Shown one piece after another: positions 25,013 through 33,802 of a stretch of DNA of 64,000 nt (position 1 is the first letter of the stretch; the number at the start of each line of letters is the position of its first letter). The stretch comes from Siphonodentalium dalli (taxonomy: Eukaryota > Mollusca > Scaphopoda > Gadilida > Siphonodentaliidae): contig CP136068.1 in assembly GCA_032622095.1 (NCBI GenBank), forward strand, positions 186,485,309 to 186,549,308, in the 5' to 3' direction. The notes under the pieces are model-generated. The model made no database searches. It worked only from the letters and a program-made list of their open reading frames with translations, and was not told where the DNA came from. The position numbers and the translations under genes were made by a program.

Positions 25013-25415
25013 CGAATGGAGCATGTTTCAGTTATAAATATAGTATATTTAGTAATAAAGTAAAATATCGTGATTGTTGCTTTCCATAAATGCATGCATA
25101 TATGTGGGTTGGGAGAGGGGGAGGTAGAAAATACAGTTTTATTGAAATAAAGTGTTCCCACAAATGGGCCTCAGTGCCTGGGTCTGTGATCCTTAGGCCG
25201 CATGCTGAATAAAGGCTCCCAATGGGGTCCGCTTGAGCTCAAAATGTGCGGCAATCCCCCGTCGGCGCGGAATAAAGGCTCCCGAATTGAGTATGTTTCG
25301 GTTAGTATACAGTAATGTTTAAAGTAATATGCTGACGTTTGTCTCGTTCAACATGTGCATTCGTCGGTGGGGTGTAGAAATACAGTTTGTGAAATAAAGT
25401 TTTCCCTCGTGCATC
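25013..25415 (+). repeat. Degenerate duplication of about 150 bp with AATAAAG blocks
   Basis: 25013-25160 and 25272-25412 share GAAT-GAG-ATGTTTC-GTTA, a GGGTGGGG-like purine tract and AATACAGTTT-GAAATAAAGT-TTCCC. Between them AATAAAGGCTCCC occurs twice (25209 and 25269). Confidence 0.5.
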
Positions 25416-25917
25416 CAGTGACAAAGAAGAGAAACATGACCATTCCATGTCTAATATTGAAATGATAATTTGTTCATTACTGCTGACACTAGAAAGTAAC
25501 ACAGAACATGTATATACCCGTCATTTTGTGACGGGCACTCCCCTAGTAATACAATCACACTCAATTTTGTTTGATCGTTTGTCCGTTGTCTCTCCGAATC
25601 TGGACCGCCAAACGGTGGTGTCATGTGACTAATAATTAGCAACAAAGAGCTTTTATTGTCAACTTAAAATACAGATGTATCTTTATCAGGAGAGTGTCAT
25701 GCAATAGGTGAGGTTTATCCCATTTGACTAATAATTCGTTTAAATGACGAAAGGGAAACTGATAATTTTACTCATTCTTTGCCCGAGCAACGCCGGGACC
25801 CCAGCTAATTTAGTATAATTTTGGCAATTTCGAATAATTATTTGTGTCCATCGAAATAATTAAATAAGTTTTCCAGATATATATGAATATTCTGTCGCGA
25901 AAATAGTTATTTTAACC

Positions 25918-26056
25918 CAACATTAGTGGTAGTAAATCCCCCATACATTAGCTGTAATAAATCCCTCAACATTAGCAGTGAAAAATTCCACGACATTGGC
26001 GGTAATCAATTTTCCAACATTAGTGGTAATAAATCACCCAATGTTGTGTAAAAAAA
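25918..26056 (+). repeat. Degenerate tandem repeat of about 27 bp
   Basis: Five units of the form CAACATTAG-GGTAATAAATC-CCC with substitutions. Noncoding. The preceding CCCGAGCAACGCCGGGACC (about 25781-25799) resembles the start of an interspersed repeat related in style to the AGCCCGCCACTGGCGGC units at 52.5-64 kb. Confidence 0.5.
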
Positions 26057-26126
26057 AATCACCCAGCGCAGAACGGAAATTAATATTGGGGAAATTGTTA
26101 ACCCGCGTTTAGTAAAAACATTTGAC

Positions 26127-26328
26127 ATATTAGATTAGTTAATATGATATATCAGATTAGTTAATGTGATATATATGATATACCAGATTAGTATTCTGAT
26201 ATACCAGATTACTTAATCTGATATATAATATTTCTTCTACCCATCTGATATATCAGATTTTTAATCTGATATATCAGATTACTTAATTTGATATATCAGA
26301 TTTTTATTCTGACATATGAGATTACGGA
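26127..26328. repeat. Array of palindromic ATCTGATATATCAGAT words
   Basis: About ten copies of TGATATATCAGATT or its complement occur, separated by TAGTTAAT, ACTTAAT or TTTTA spacers. Nearly every unit is self-complementary, so the region can fold into many overlapping hairpins. No frame crosses it. Confidence 0.75.
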
Positions 26329-27420
26329 TGGAACAATCGAGAGGGCCGTCTCATTCTCGACGGCTTGTCATTCATCGGTTGGGGTGCGGTGGATTTAAGG
26401 GGATAGGCCATAGTTAGTGGACACCGTTCGAACTACGACAACTTTCATATCCACTTTTGCTAACGAGACACTATTTCAGCTCGTGCAACTGGAATATAAG
26501 TTTGCTACTCTTGCTGTGAACGTTTGGCGGTGAATTGACTGGTTGGGGATAAGAGGTACATTAGGTTGGAAAGACAACGTTATTATGCTGAAGTCACTAT
26601 CATCGCGATGGGATACAAACTAACATGTTATCGTAAAAATAGTTGTTGGGTCGATTAATCTTTGATTCACTGCTACTGAGTGCTATAATGCAACTAGATA
26701 TACGTAAATGTTATCATACATATTCAATTATGGGGGAACGAAATGAAGCAACCATTAAGAGGGATTATGTTTCTAACGCTCTTATGTGTAATTCAATATT
26801 AAACAGTGCCACTTTACACCTGGAATCACGACACTACAAACTGATCGATCTTGTGAGTATCGATACCCATCCCGGTGAATGGTTCGCTGTCAGTATCGAT
26901 ACCCATCGCGGTTAAGTGGTCCGACTATATTTGGTATGGTGTCCGTGGCCAAAGTGGTCCATTGTATCGGTCAGAGCAATTCGAGCAAAGATAAGTGTAT
27001 GCATGAACATCAAGGAATTGATTATGGTTGCTTTGTCACGACCAACGCCAAAATGTTAACACATTTTAAATATATATGTTCTTGAGTGGCTGATACATTA
27101 CATGGCTTCCTTCGAATCGAAGCATCACCTGCAATGTCTCCATGCATATCTACCAGCTTCGTTTTTCGTCTCACCAGAAACCATTCAGTGAGCGGTTAGC
27201 GACGCTGTGTGAGCTTGACTGTCTCTCTTAACTATCAAGCTTCAATCTCGACCATGGCCATTCCTGCTTCCGCATGGACATAACCTTTCCCATAAATAGA
27301 CACCATACTCACTTAATGCTGTTATATACGGCCTGGTTATTGGGCGATGAATCGTTAGCATTATGTTGCGCTATTCGATCCTGGTAATTAGGCGTAATGC
27401 TGAATTATACGGCCTTCTAA
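26329..27420. other. No gene recognised
   Basis: The frames at 26643-26915 and 26879-27085 have no domains. A short direct repeat AGTATCGATACCCATC occurs at about 26856 and 26891. Confidence 0.4.
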
Positions 27421-27600
27421 CTAGGCGTGGTAGCCCAGTGGTTAGAGTGGCGGACTTGTAATGGTGTTAATGCACCGGCGTGAACTATCGTCTCCACGAC
27501 AGTGGCTTGTCCGCACGCTGTTTCAAATCTCGCGCCAGGTTGTGACCCTTGGGCATAGTCACTTGTACTGTGCTCGCTTCAAAACAAAATTTTGAAAACT
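27421..27600 (+). mobile_element. tRNA-derived SINE fragment, second family
   Basis: GGTAGCCCAGTGGTTAGAG fits a pol III A box (TAGCCCAGTGG) and reads like the D arm of a tRNA. TGTTTCAAATCTCG about 90 nt later is a B box with one mismatch. After it, GTGACCCTTGGGCATAGTCAC resembles the CCTTGGGCAAGGCAC block common behind the tRNA part of many animal SINEs. A long A/T-only stretch (27601-27720) follows. The A-B distance is larger than usual, so an internal insertion is likely. Confidence 0.6.
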
Positions 27601-27778
27601 TTCAAAACTTAATTTTTTTTAAATTAAAAAAAAAGTTTAAAATAAAAACTTATTATTTTCAAAAATAAATTCAAAAATAAAAATAAATCTCATTTTCAAA
27701 AAAATTAATCTGAATCTTAAACCGTTATATTTATTTCTAGGAGTTTGTTGAATCTTCTCATCGCTTCAACCGCAGCCC

Positions 27779-27784
27779 ATTTAT
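27779..27784 (-). terminator. Candidate polyadenylation signal for the 27812-28249 gene
   Basis: TTTATT on the plus strand reads AATAAA on the minus strand, about 28 nt after the stop codon of the minus-strand gene. Confidence 0.4.
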
Positions 27785-27811
27785 TAATATATCAGAGTTT
27801 GGTCAGCTTGA

Positions 27812-28249
27812 CTATTTTTTCATGATAGTGTTATGTATGGGGGATATTTTCAATCGATGCTGGTATTCTATCAATCGTCTGTAATTTTTGAGGACAAGAT
27901 TAAACTCTGCGTCGATGCATTCTTGTTGAGCTTTTTCCTCAGCCTCTTCTTCCGGCACGCTCTCTTCTTTCATTAGTTGATCAACGTTATCTGATAACAC
28001 TGCCAACGCTTCCGCGTCAGTGCTGACGCGTTGCAACATACTTTTGAATGTGTCCATCTCGGCGACACATTCCGCAGCTTTCTTATAGCCGATTACCGCG
28101 CTACTACCGGTGACGCTATCATCCTCCGAATCTGATGAATCTGATATCGTTTCCCGTTCATCTTCGTTCGAATCTATATCCGTTTGTAGGTCATACGCAG
28201 TATCTTCGTATCGACCGAATATATCGTTCTTCGATGGTGTTCCTGACAT
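27812..28249 (-). CDS. Uncharacterised acidic single-exon protein, 145 residues
   Basis: An uninterrupted minus-strand frame from ATG at 28249 to a stop at 27812. The N-terminal half is very acidic and Ser-rich (residues about 26-50, with the word SDSSDSEDDS). The C-terminal half is predicted helical and charged, with EEEAEEKAQQE near residue 101 and a basic end (YRRLIEYQHRLK, ending MKK). No signal peptide, membrane segment or known domain was seen. Composition and length stand out from the neighbouring shadow frames. A TATA-like TATATAAT starts 56 nt before the ATG and an AATAAA follows the stop, so it could be a compact intronless gene, for example from a viral or mobile element. The function is unknown. 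Confidence 0.5.
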   Translation of the reverse strand: MSGTPSKNDIFGRYEDTAYDLQTDIDSNEDERETISDSSDSEDDSVTGSSAVIGYKKAAECVAEMDTFKSMLQRVSTDAEALAVLSDNVDQLMKEESVPEEEAEEKAQQECIDAEFNLVLKNYRRLIEYQHRLKISPIHNTIMKK

Positions 28250-28297
28250 AACTCCGTGTTTACTATTCTTATGTCTTTGTAGATTGTAGTTCGTCGA

Positions 28298-28305
28298 TTA
28301 TATAT
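28298..28305 (-). promoter_or_regulatory. Candidate TATA box for the 27812-28249 gene
   Basis: On the minus strand this reads TATATAAT, starting 56 nt upstream of the ATG. A start site 25-30 nt further on would leave a 5' leader of about 25-30 nt. Confidence 0.4.
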
Positions 28306-28657
28306 TTACCCATAAATGGCACCCGTGCATTATCTCGAATTATAGGAAGAACGATCGTCCATATAGGTGTGAACAGCAGATATAATATGGTGTGGAATAA
28401 TACACTCCCGCGTTCGTACGTTTATTTTTCTTTTAGAGTTATTGTTCTTAGGCAAAACAAAAGATGCGCGCGCGGCCCCCTCCCCTCCCATTTTTGGGTT
28501 GGGTTTTGTTTTGTCTAGGATAAATGTTTTTTCCTAATTTTGTTGTCCTCCAATGTTCATTCGCTCTTCTCTCATCCTTCGCTAATTTGCTCATAGACCC
28601 TCCCATCTATCGCTCATTTCTCTTCTGTTCATCTACCCTCTCCTATACCCTCTTCTG
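28306..28657. other. No gene recognised
   Basis: Includes a pyrimidine-rich stretch (28555-28655). Nothing else supported. Confidence 0.4.
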
Positions 28658-29000
28658 TTACGAATGAGGGGCCTCGGTGGCTCAATCGGTTAGGGGTACC
28701 ACTCCAAGCCGTTTCGCCCTCCAGCGCTGGCGATAAGGGTTCAAATCCACATGTTTCCATCGTGGACTTTGTAACTCGAAATCGTTATCTGGTGGAGTAG
28801 CCAGTTACTCGCCGATGGCTGGTGGTTTGCCGCACATGGTTGACGAGTTTATCAGCCATTGAAATCACTGTTAGATTAGTCGCAAGTGTGCGGATTTTCT
28901 CCACCACTAAAACTGGCAATGTCGTGATATGGCCTTAGTGGCTAAAGCGACAATAAAGCCCAATCAATCAATCAATCAATCAATCAATCTATTACGAATG
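28658..29000 (+). mobile_element. tRNA-derived SINE, second full-length copy
   Basis: The body is about 28667-28991 and over 95% similar by eye to the copy at 17968-18280: same A box (GGTGGCTCAATCGG), B box (GGGTTCAAATCC), central domain and 3' GTCGTGATATGGCCTTAG block, with a longer AATC tail. It is flanked by TTACGAATG (28658-28666 and 28992-29000). Confidence 0.92.
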
Positions 29001-29687
29001 TACACCTTTCACATGGAGTGACACACTCCATTGTTCAGCGGGGTCATCACGTGATACACAAACGTATTAGGTGTACTTTTGGGCACTGTACTGCAGCATA
29101 AAATCAATAATAGCCGTCAACTGGGGGACTACAGCTTCAATAGGCGTGGTACTTTTCGTGACGTCATAAAATCAATAATAGCCTTTAACTGGGGGGGGGG
29201 CATACCATCAAATAAGTACAACTATTACAATTACACTGGCCGATGCATCATGCTCATCGTGGATATGAAAACACTTTCGCCATTCGCCAGGTTATCGGCC
29301 AGCTATTACGCCAATGTGCAGAGTCCGCTATTGGTTAGAATGTTCATTTCAAACTATATATCACTCGCTGATATTGAGAGTATCGAGATATAGGCAGTTT
29401 GATGCATCGAACCAAATTGCATCGAAAAATGTTTGAATATAGGAGAACGTTGTCGTCAAGTCATCGCGCGGTTATACCGGGTCTGCTATCGTTTTGAAGA
29501 TTTCAATCCAACTAGCGTTCAATGTTACTAGTATTGTCGCGATGTACGAATGAACCGTTAAGAATTAACGCTGTTTTCAAATGTCTGGACAAGTTCATGC
29601 CTTACATGTAACAAAACAAGTGTGCCATTCTGTTGTTTGACTTTTACAAATTTGAGTTTAGCTGTGATAGCTGTGATCCTTTATGAC
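29001..29687. other. No gene recognised; local 68 bp tandem duplication
   Basis: CATAAAATCAATAATAGCC occurs at 29097 and 29165 as part of a roughly 68 bp tandem duplication. The 104-residue frame at 29079-29393 runs through it and shows no domain, so I do not call it a gene. Confidence 0.45.
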
Positions 29688-30087
29688 TTAACCCTTTACC
29701 CAACAGAACGGCCCTGTGCCAATGCATTCTCTTATATATGCGAGTCGACCATAGGTCGCCTCGCATATATAAGAGAATGCATTGGCTTAACACATTAAAA
29801 ATTATAAAATTGTTAAAGAATGTAAGAAAAAATGGTAAAAAGTGTTAAAAAAAGATTTTTATTTAGGCCAATGCATTCTCTTATATATGCGAGGCGACCT
29901 ATGGTCGACTCGCATATATAAGAGAATGCATTGGCGCAGGGCATAAATGTAACCATCACAATGTGGTCAATGAGCCGGTTCCAATGATATCCATATTTGT
30001 ATGGTTTTATTGAGACAGGCCCAAGATAATTTAGGCTGTTGCAGCTTTATTTGGCCGTTTTGGCCGGTTTGTTGGGTAAAGGGTTAA
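29688..30087. mobile_element. 400 bp piggyBac-like MITE with two nested hairpins
   Basis: TTAA flanks both ends (29688-29691 and 30084-30087). The termini are inverted repeats: left CCCTTTACCCAACAGAACGG, right (in complement) CCCTTTACCCAACAAACCGG. TTAA target duplication plus a CCC-start terminus is the piggyBac signature. Inside are two large hairpins (about 29717-29786 and 29872-29938), each made of GCCAATGCATTCTCTTATAT arms around a GGTCGAC-type loop; the second is the reverse complement of the first. No transposase is present. A diverged relative of the hairpin sits at 51439-51570. Confidence 0.8.
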
Positions 30088-30194
30088 AGGCACGAATGTT
30101 TTTTCGTTATAGGCTATAATTTAGAAATAACTGTTTCCAATTTAATATTATTTCCTCAAGAATATAGTAATAGCATAGTTTTGTGATTTTGTAA

Positions 30195-30198
30195 ATGC
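30195..30198 (+). other. Target-site duplication ATGC, left
   Basis: The same four bases follow the right LTR at 45742-45745. A 5 bp reading (AATGC) is also possible because the LTR ends in A. Confidence 0.85.
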
Positions 30199-30257
30199 TG
30201 TGAGATAACTACCCATTATAATCTCACAACTTGATTCAAACTATACGAATGTCCCAA

Positions 30258-30266
30258 TATATAAAA
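30258..30266 (+). promoter_or_regulatory. LTR TATA box
   Basis: TATATAAAA, 60 nt into the LTR. A start site around 30288-30295 is expected, giving a short U3 of about 90 nt and a long R-U5 portion. Confidence 0.6.
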
Positions 30267-30610
30267 CCCCAAACTCAGATATTCGTGTTCGGTTCTCGAA
30301 ACCTCACACGTCTTACTCTCAGCGAAGATATACACACAATGAAGATGGCTCCCAAATATGGTCAAGGGAGATGACCATAACGGAAGAACCAATCCCGATG
30401 TGTATTGCCAAACACCTCATCTAATATGCATCCCAAATAGTATATAAGAAACAACTACATCCCATCACATCATGCTTTCACTAGACTCATCTCATACCTA
30501 GATCATATCCAGGCATCCTTCACACCAGGCATCACCCATTCGGGGACACCAATTCGCGGCGACTATTGATCATTATATTTGTACACACTGCATATCTTAT
30601 TCACAACATA

Positions 30611-30616
30611 ATAAAG
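30611..30616 (+). terminator. LTR polyadenylation signal
   Basis: AATAAA followed by AGACTTGTACC. The equivalent copy in the 3' LTR (45698-45703) would end full-length and env transcripts. Confidence 0.6.
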
Positions 30617-30662
30617 ACTTGTACCTACTATATACATGTGTCATTACCTCACATAGTATTAA

Positions 30663-30680
30663 TGGTACCTTGAGCAGTTC
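30663..30680 (+). promoter_or_regulatory. Candidate primer-binding site
   Basis: TGGTACCTTGAGCAG begins 8 nt after the LTR. A TGG start shortly after the 5' LTR is the usual form of a tRNA primer-binding site. I cannot name the tRNA with confidence. Confidence 0.3.
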
Positions 30681-30838
30681 TACGTCTCACCACACAACTT
30701 GAAGTCTCGGCCACTAGACGATCACTACAGAGCAGAAACAATCTCAAACCGCTACTCAACCACGGGGATACAGCCTTACACTCCAGCCACGGATAGACAG
30801 TCTCATACACTAGACCACTGCACCGGTCAAAAATAACT

Positions 30839-31069
30839 CAACCATTCGGACACACAGGACCGCATACCAACCCTTCGGACACACAGGACCGCACACCAAC
30901 CCTTCGGACACACAGGACCGCACACCAACCCTTCGAACACACAGGACCGCATACCAACCCTTCGGACACACAGGACCGCATACCAACCCTTCGGACACAC
31001 AGGACCGCACACCAACCCTTCGGACACACAGGACCGCACACCAACCATTCGGACACACAGGACCGCATA
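30839..31069 (+). repeat. 29 bp minisatellite in the element leader, 8 copies
   Basis: Eight near-identical units of AACCCTTCGGACACACAGGA + CCGCACACC (or CCGCATACC) lie in the untranslated leader between the LTR and the candidate splice donor. Because 29 is not a multiple of three, all minus-strand frames happen to be open; those frames are not genes. Confidence 0.9.
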
Positions 31070-31299
31070 CATACTCATCTGATATAGACGAATCAACCTT
31101 TTATTCTTATACAACCAGCTCACATCGTGTATCCAGCTAAAAAAAAATATTACTACTCACGCCTCTTGCAGACCAGATTCAGATCCACATAAACTTTAAC
31201 ATCCGATTTGGACATCCTTCGGCTTCCAATAACCACGACGAGAACATTCTATACATCATTCATCATCACAGACTTGTGCACATTATTCTTCTCGGAAAT

Positions 31300-31309
31300 T
31301 GGTGAGTGA
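31300..31309 (+). promoter_or_regulatory. Candidate 5' splice site for env mRNA
   Basis: TTGGTGAGTG matches the GTRAGT donor consensus well. It lies downstream of the LTR and minisatellite but before ORF0 and gag, the position expected for the donor of a spliced envelope transcript. The matching acceptor is at about 42084-42093. Confidence 0.45.
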
Positions 31310-31392
31310 CCATCTTTTCTTTCCCATTTGCTGTCAAATTGCACACCCCCTATTTTTAGCATTCTTTTACTCCTTTTTTTTTCACGTGGGTT

Positions 31393-31884
31393 ATGGACAC
31401 ATCACCTGATTCTACTACACCTACACTACCTACCCATCCTACTACAATACATGCTTCAAACGATCAGCCCATACCACCCACCTCTTACAAACAACATTCA
31501 GTTCTTCATTTTAAAACTTACTGTAGATACGCTTTACCCCACCAAATAACTTTATCGCCACAACTCATTAAATATTGCAATCCCATTCGCATTGATATAA
31601 CGCAAGATACAATCCGCTTATACGTGCGTTGTATGATTACAAATAACTACTCAGGACATACACTAGATTCTTGGAACGAGTGGCATACATTTCCGGCTCA
31701 TTTTACGGATTATCCAAAACTTATCGTCAACTCTATAGTCGCGGCAATTCCCATAAAACATCCTAATAAATCACCTGAATCGTGTCAAATACACCTGAAT
31801 CGCATAATACACCGCCACGGCACTTGGAAAAAAATACAACATATTTCGCACCCATACCATAGATCCCAAAACAGACACCGTTAA
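31393..31884 (+). CDS. ORF0, uncharacterised 163-residue protein upstream of gag
   Basis: An open frame from ATG 31393 to TAA 31884, with gag starting 14 nt later in another frame. The N-terminal 35 residues are Pro/Thr/Ser-rich. Residues about 40-140 have globular composition with aromatic and charged residues (words such as IRIDITQDTIRLYVRCM and SWNEWHTFPAHF). The C terminus is basic and His-rich. There is no zinc knuckle, signal peptide or known domain. Most Gypsy elements have no frame before gag, so this is an accessory protein or a detached N-terminal gag part (matrix-like). It would need leaky scanning or reinitiation for gag to be translated from the same RNA. Confidence 0.55.
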   Translation: MDTSPDSTTPTLPTHPTTIHASNDQPIPPTSYKQHSVLHFKTYCRYALPHQITLSPQLIKYCNPIRIDITQDTIRLYVRCMITNNYSGHTLDSWNEWHTFPAHFTDYPKLIVNSIVAAIPIKHPNKSPESCQIHLNRIIHRHGTWKKIQHISHPYHRSQNRHR

Positions 31885-31898
31885 TCCTTAATAACATA

Positions 31899-33041
31899 AT
31901 GGAGTCACCACCTCCGCAGAGCAGCGATTATTTTCATCCAACCAATTATCAGCATCACCTTGAATTAAACAGGGAAACGGACCGATCAACCGCCAGACCC
32001 CCCCACACAGACATTACTAATGAAATGGGCAAAGATAATCAGAACTTGCTATTGTCACGGCTTACCCATGAAATTAGCCATTTCACTAGTTCTATCCGCG
32101 ACCAGACTGAAAGTTTAAAAACACAGACAACAATAACAGCACTGCTGGGAATGAATTCCATTATTGAACCCTTCGATGGCAAGCCTGACGCTTTTCCCCA
32201 ATGGGTCCATGCGGTGGAAAAATACTCCCGCGCGATTTCGGCACAAGATGAGACTATCATAAAAATTGCCGCTCAGACATGTAAATCTCAAGTTTCTGAA
32301 TTTATTCAACGCTTCATAAATGAAAATAACACAGACGGAAAATTCACGTTCACCTGGACCGATCTGAAATCACAGTTACGCTCATTATTCAGTTCCATAA
32401 CTGATTCGCCTCAAGCCATTTCCTCATTACGAGCCATTAGGCAGAGACATACGGAAACAATTGCCATGTTTGCAGAACGCATACGTACCCTTGCTAAACA
32501 CGCGTATACTGATGAAATTAACACAAGAGCAGTGCAAACACAATTAGTAGCATTTTTTTCCGACGGTATTCGCGACTCTAGTATTAAATTCAGGCTTCTC
32601 AAAGACGACCCCATAACGCTTGATAGAGCTACAGATATCGCCCTACGCGAAATGAACCTTCGGCAACGCTATCGCTTACGTTACGGTGAACATCATAATG
32701 ATTATAACCAATTCCCACAGTTACAATCCCCTCAACCAATGGATATCGACAATAACCATCGGCACATTCCAAGAGGGCCATCACAATCCACTTACAACCC
32801 CCGTCAATCCAAAGACAGACACCGAATCAATGATCACCCCCACAGGCGCCAACCTTCAAATTCTCACCACCCCTACTCTGAACCAAGGGTCTCCCATCCA
32901 AACCGCATCCAGACCATGGATGCAAGATATACTACAACAGCTCAACGACCCCTATTCTGTACATACTGCAGATTAAACAATCATACCACAGACCAATGCA
33001 GACGTCGGCCTCAAAATAACAACCAATTTTTAAACAGATGA
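31899..33041 (+). CDS. gag: Gag polyprotein (capsid and zinc-knuckle nucleocapsid), 380 residues
   Basis: Structural protein that forms the virus-like particle and binds genomic RNA. Residues about 80-260 have the Gypsy capsid pattern: IEPFDGKPDAFPQWVHAVE, then a TWTDLKSQLRSLF helix, then the QRHTETIAMFAERIRTLAK segment typical of Retrotrans_gag. Residues 265-340 are a Pro/His/Arg-rich linker. A single CCHC knuckle CTYCRLNNHTTDQC lies at residues 354-367 (C-x2-C-x4-H-x4-C). The stop overlaps the first ATG of the pol frame (ATGA at 33038-33041), and an in-phase TTTAAAC lies just upstream. The frame is intact and the length is normal for the class. Confidence 0.92.
   Translation: MESPPPQSSDYFHPTNYQHHLELNRETDRSTARPPHTDITNEMGKDNQNLLLSRLTHEISHFTSSIRDQTESLKTQTTITALLGMNSIIEPFDGKPDAFPQWVHAVEKYSRAISAQDETIIKIAAQTCKSQVSEFIQRFINENNTDGKFTFTWTDLKSQLRSLFSSITDSPQAISSLRAIRQRHTETIAMFAERIRTLAKHAYTDEINTRAVQTQLVAFFSDGIRDSSIKFRLLKDDPITLDRATDIALREMNLRQRYRLRYGEHHNDYNQFPQLQSPQPMDIDNNHRHIPRGPSQSTYNPRQSKDRHRINDHPHRRQPSNSHHPYSEPRVSHPNRIQTMDARYTTTAQRPLFCTYCRLNNHTTDQCRRRPQNNNQFLNR
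33029..33035 (+). promoter_or_regulatory. Candidate -1 ribosomal frameshift site TTTAAAC
   Basis: In the gag frame the codons read TTT TTA AAC AGA TGA, so T-TTA-AAC is in the exact X-XXY-YYZ phase, one codon before the gag stop. Slipping back one base leads straight into the pol frame (codons from 33035, first ATG 33038). U-UUA-AAC is among the most efficient known slip sequences in retroviruses and nidoviruses. A downstream stimulatory structure was not determined. Confidence 0.75.
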
Positions 33042-33802
33042 GGACTCATTGCATCAAAAATTTCACCCCCACCCACCAACGCAACGCAATGAGTCCAATA
33101 ACACATCAAATTAGCACAATATACAACCACAATCATAGATATGCTAAAGATCATCGAACACACGAATCTCAAAAGCATAGAGTCTATAATTCACAACTGC
33201 AGTCCATTAATCATTACCCCACGCTACCACCAAACTGCCAAAACCAACGATATATTAATTACCGTACGCGGCCTCCACTTGATCTCCCTCGCCACAGGCA
33301 CGTAACACATACCACTTTCTGCCATAGCAGGTGTTCCTCTATGAAACCCAGATTTCATAATTCTTCCAATAAGTCTATCTCACCACTTCTGGATTTAACC
33401 TTTCCTCCCCAATTTAAAACCCTGAATCGCCTTGAAAAGCCCAATCACCAACACATTACTAATTCTTACTCATCATCCAAAAGAAAATCAACATGCACCA
33501 GTTCTCGCGAATCACATTCCAATACTGCAATTAACCCTATAATACCACCAGTCAAACCCATACAACACACTATACCAGTACTTAAATATCCAAGTGATAT
33601 GACAGATGGTGCTCTAAACCAAACACCATGCTCAACTATCATTAAAATACACAAACAACGGATTATATCACTATTAGACTCCGGGGCAACCACCAGTTGC
33701 TTGAAATACGACATTTATAGATCCATGCCAAATCGACCACCTTTAATTAAAGAACATGTGTTACTCACATCAGCCGATGGTACACCAATGAAAGTTTGTT
33801 GA
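33038..33802 (+). CDS. pol: Pol, N-terminal part: linker and aspartic protease (interrupted by a stop)
   Basis: The frame begins in the -1 frame after gag. About 200 basic, His/Ser/Asn-rich residues precede the protease. The catalytic motif LLDSGATTS (D at residue 214) is the retropepsin active site. The frame then meets an in-frame TGA at 33800-33802, about 25 residues after the active site. The same frame continues on the far side with the second protease motif, ILGRDF (about 33885). The protease is therefore split by one stop codon, either a mutation or, less likely, a readthrough codon. Confidence 0.8.
   Translation: MRTHCIKNFTPTHQRNAMSPITHQISTIYNHNHRYAKDHRTHESQKHRVYNSQLQSINHYPTLPPNCQNQRYINYRTRPPLDLPRHRHVTHTTFCHSRCSSMKPRFHNSSNKSISPLLDLTFPPQFKTLNRLEKPNHQHITNSYSSSKRKSTCTSSRESHSNTAINPIIPPVKPIQHTIPVLKYPSDMTDGALNQTPCSTIIKIHKQRIISLLDSGATTSCLKYDIYRSMPNRPPLIKEHVLLTSADGTPMKVC

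Larger units (their letters stand above)
30199..30654 (+). repeat. 5' LTR of the Gypsy-class element
   Basis: Starts TGTGAGATAACTACCC and ends CATTACCTCACA. It is identical to the 3' LTR apart from one extra T at about 30600 (TTATTTCAC against TTATTCAC). It contains a TATA box (30258-30266), and AATAAA at 30611-30616 for polyadenylation at the R/U5 border. Confidence 0.95.

Noticed and set aside
29079-29393. 104-residue frame near the SINE
   Set aside because: It runs through a local 68 bp duplication and a G run and shows no recognisable domain.
30810-31123. Three overlapping minus-strand Cys/Val/Arg-rich frames
   Set aside because: They are produced by the 29 bp minisatellite, whose period makes all three minus frames read the same repeated peptide; no start, border or homology support.
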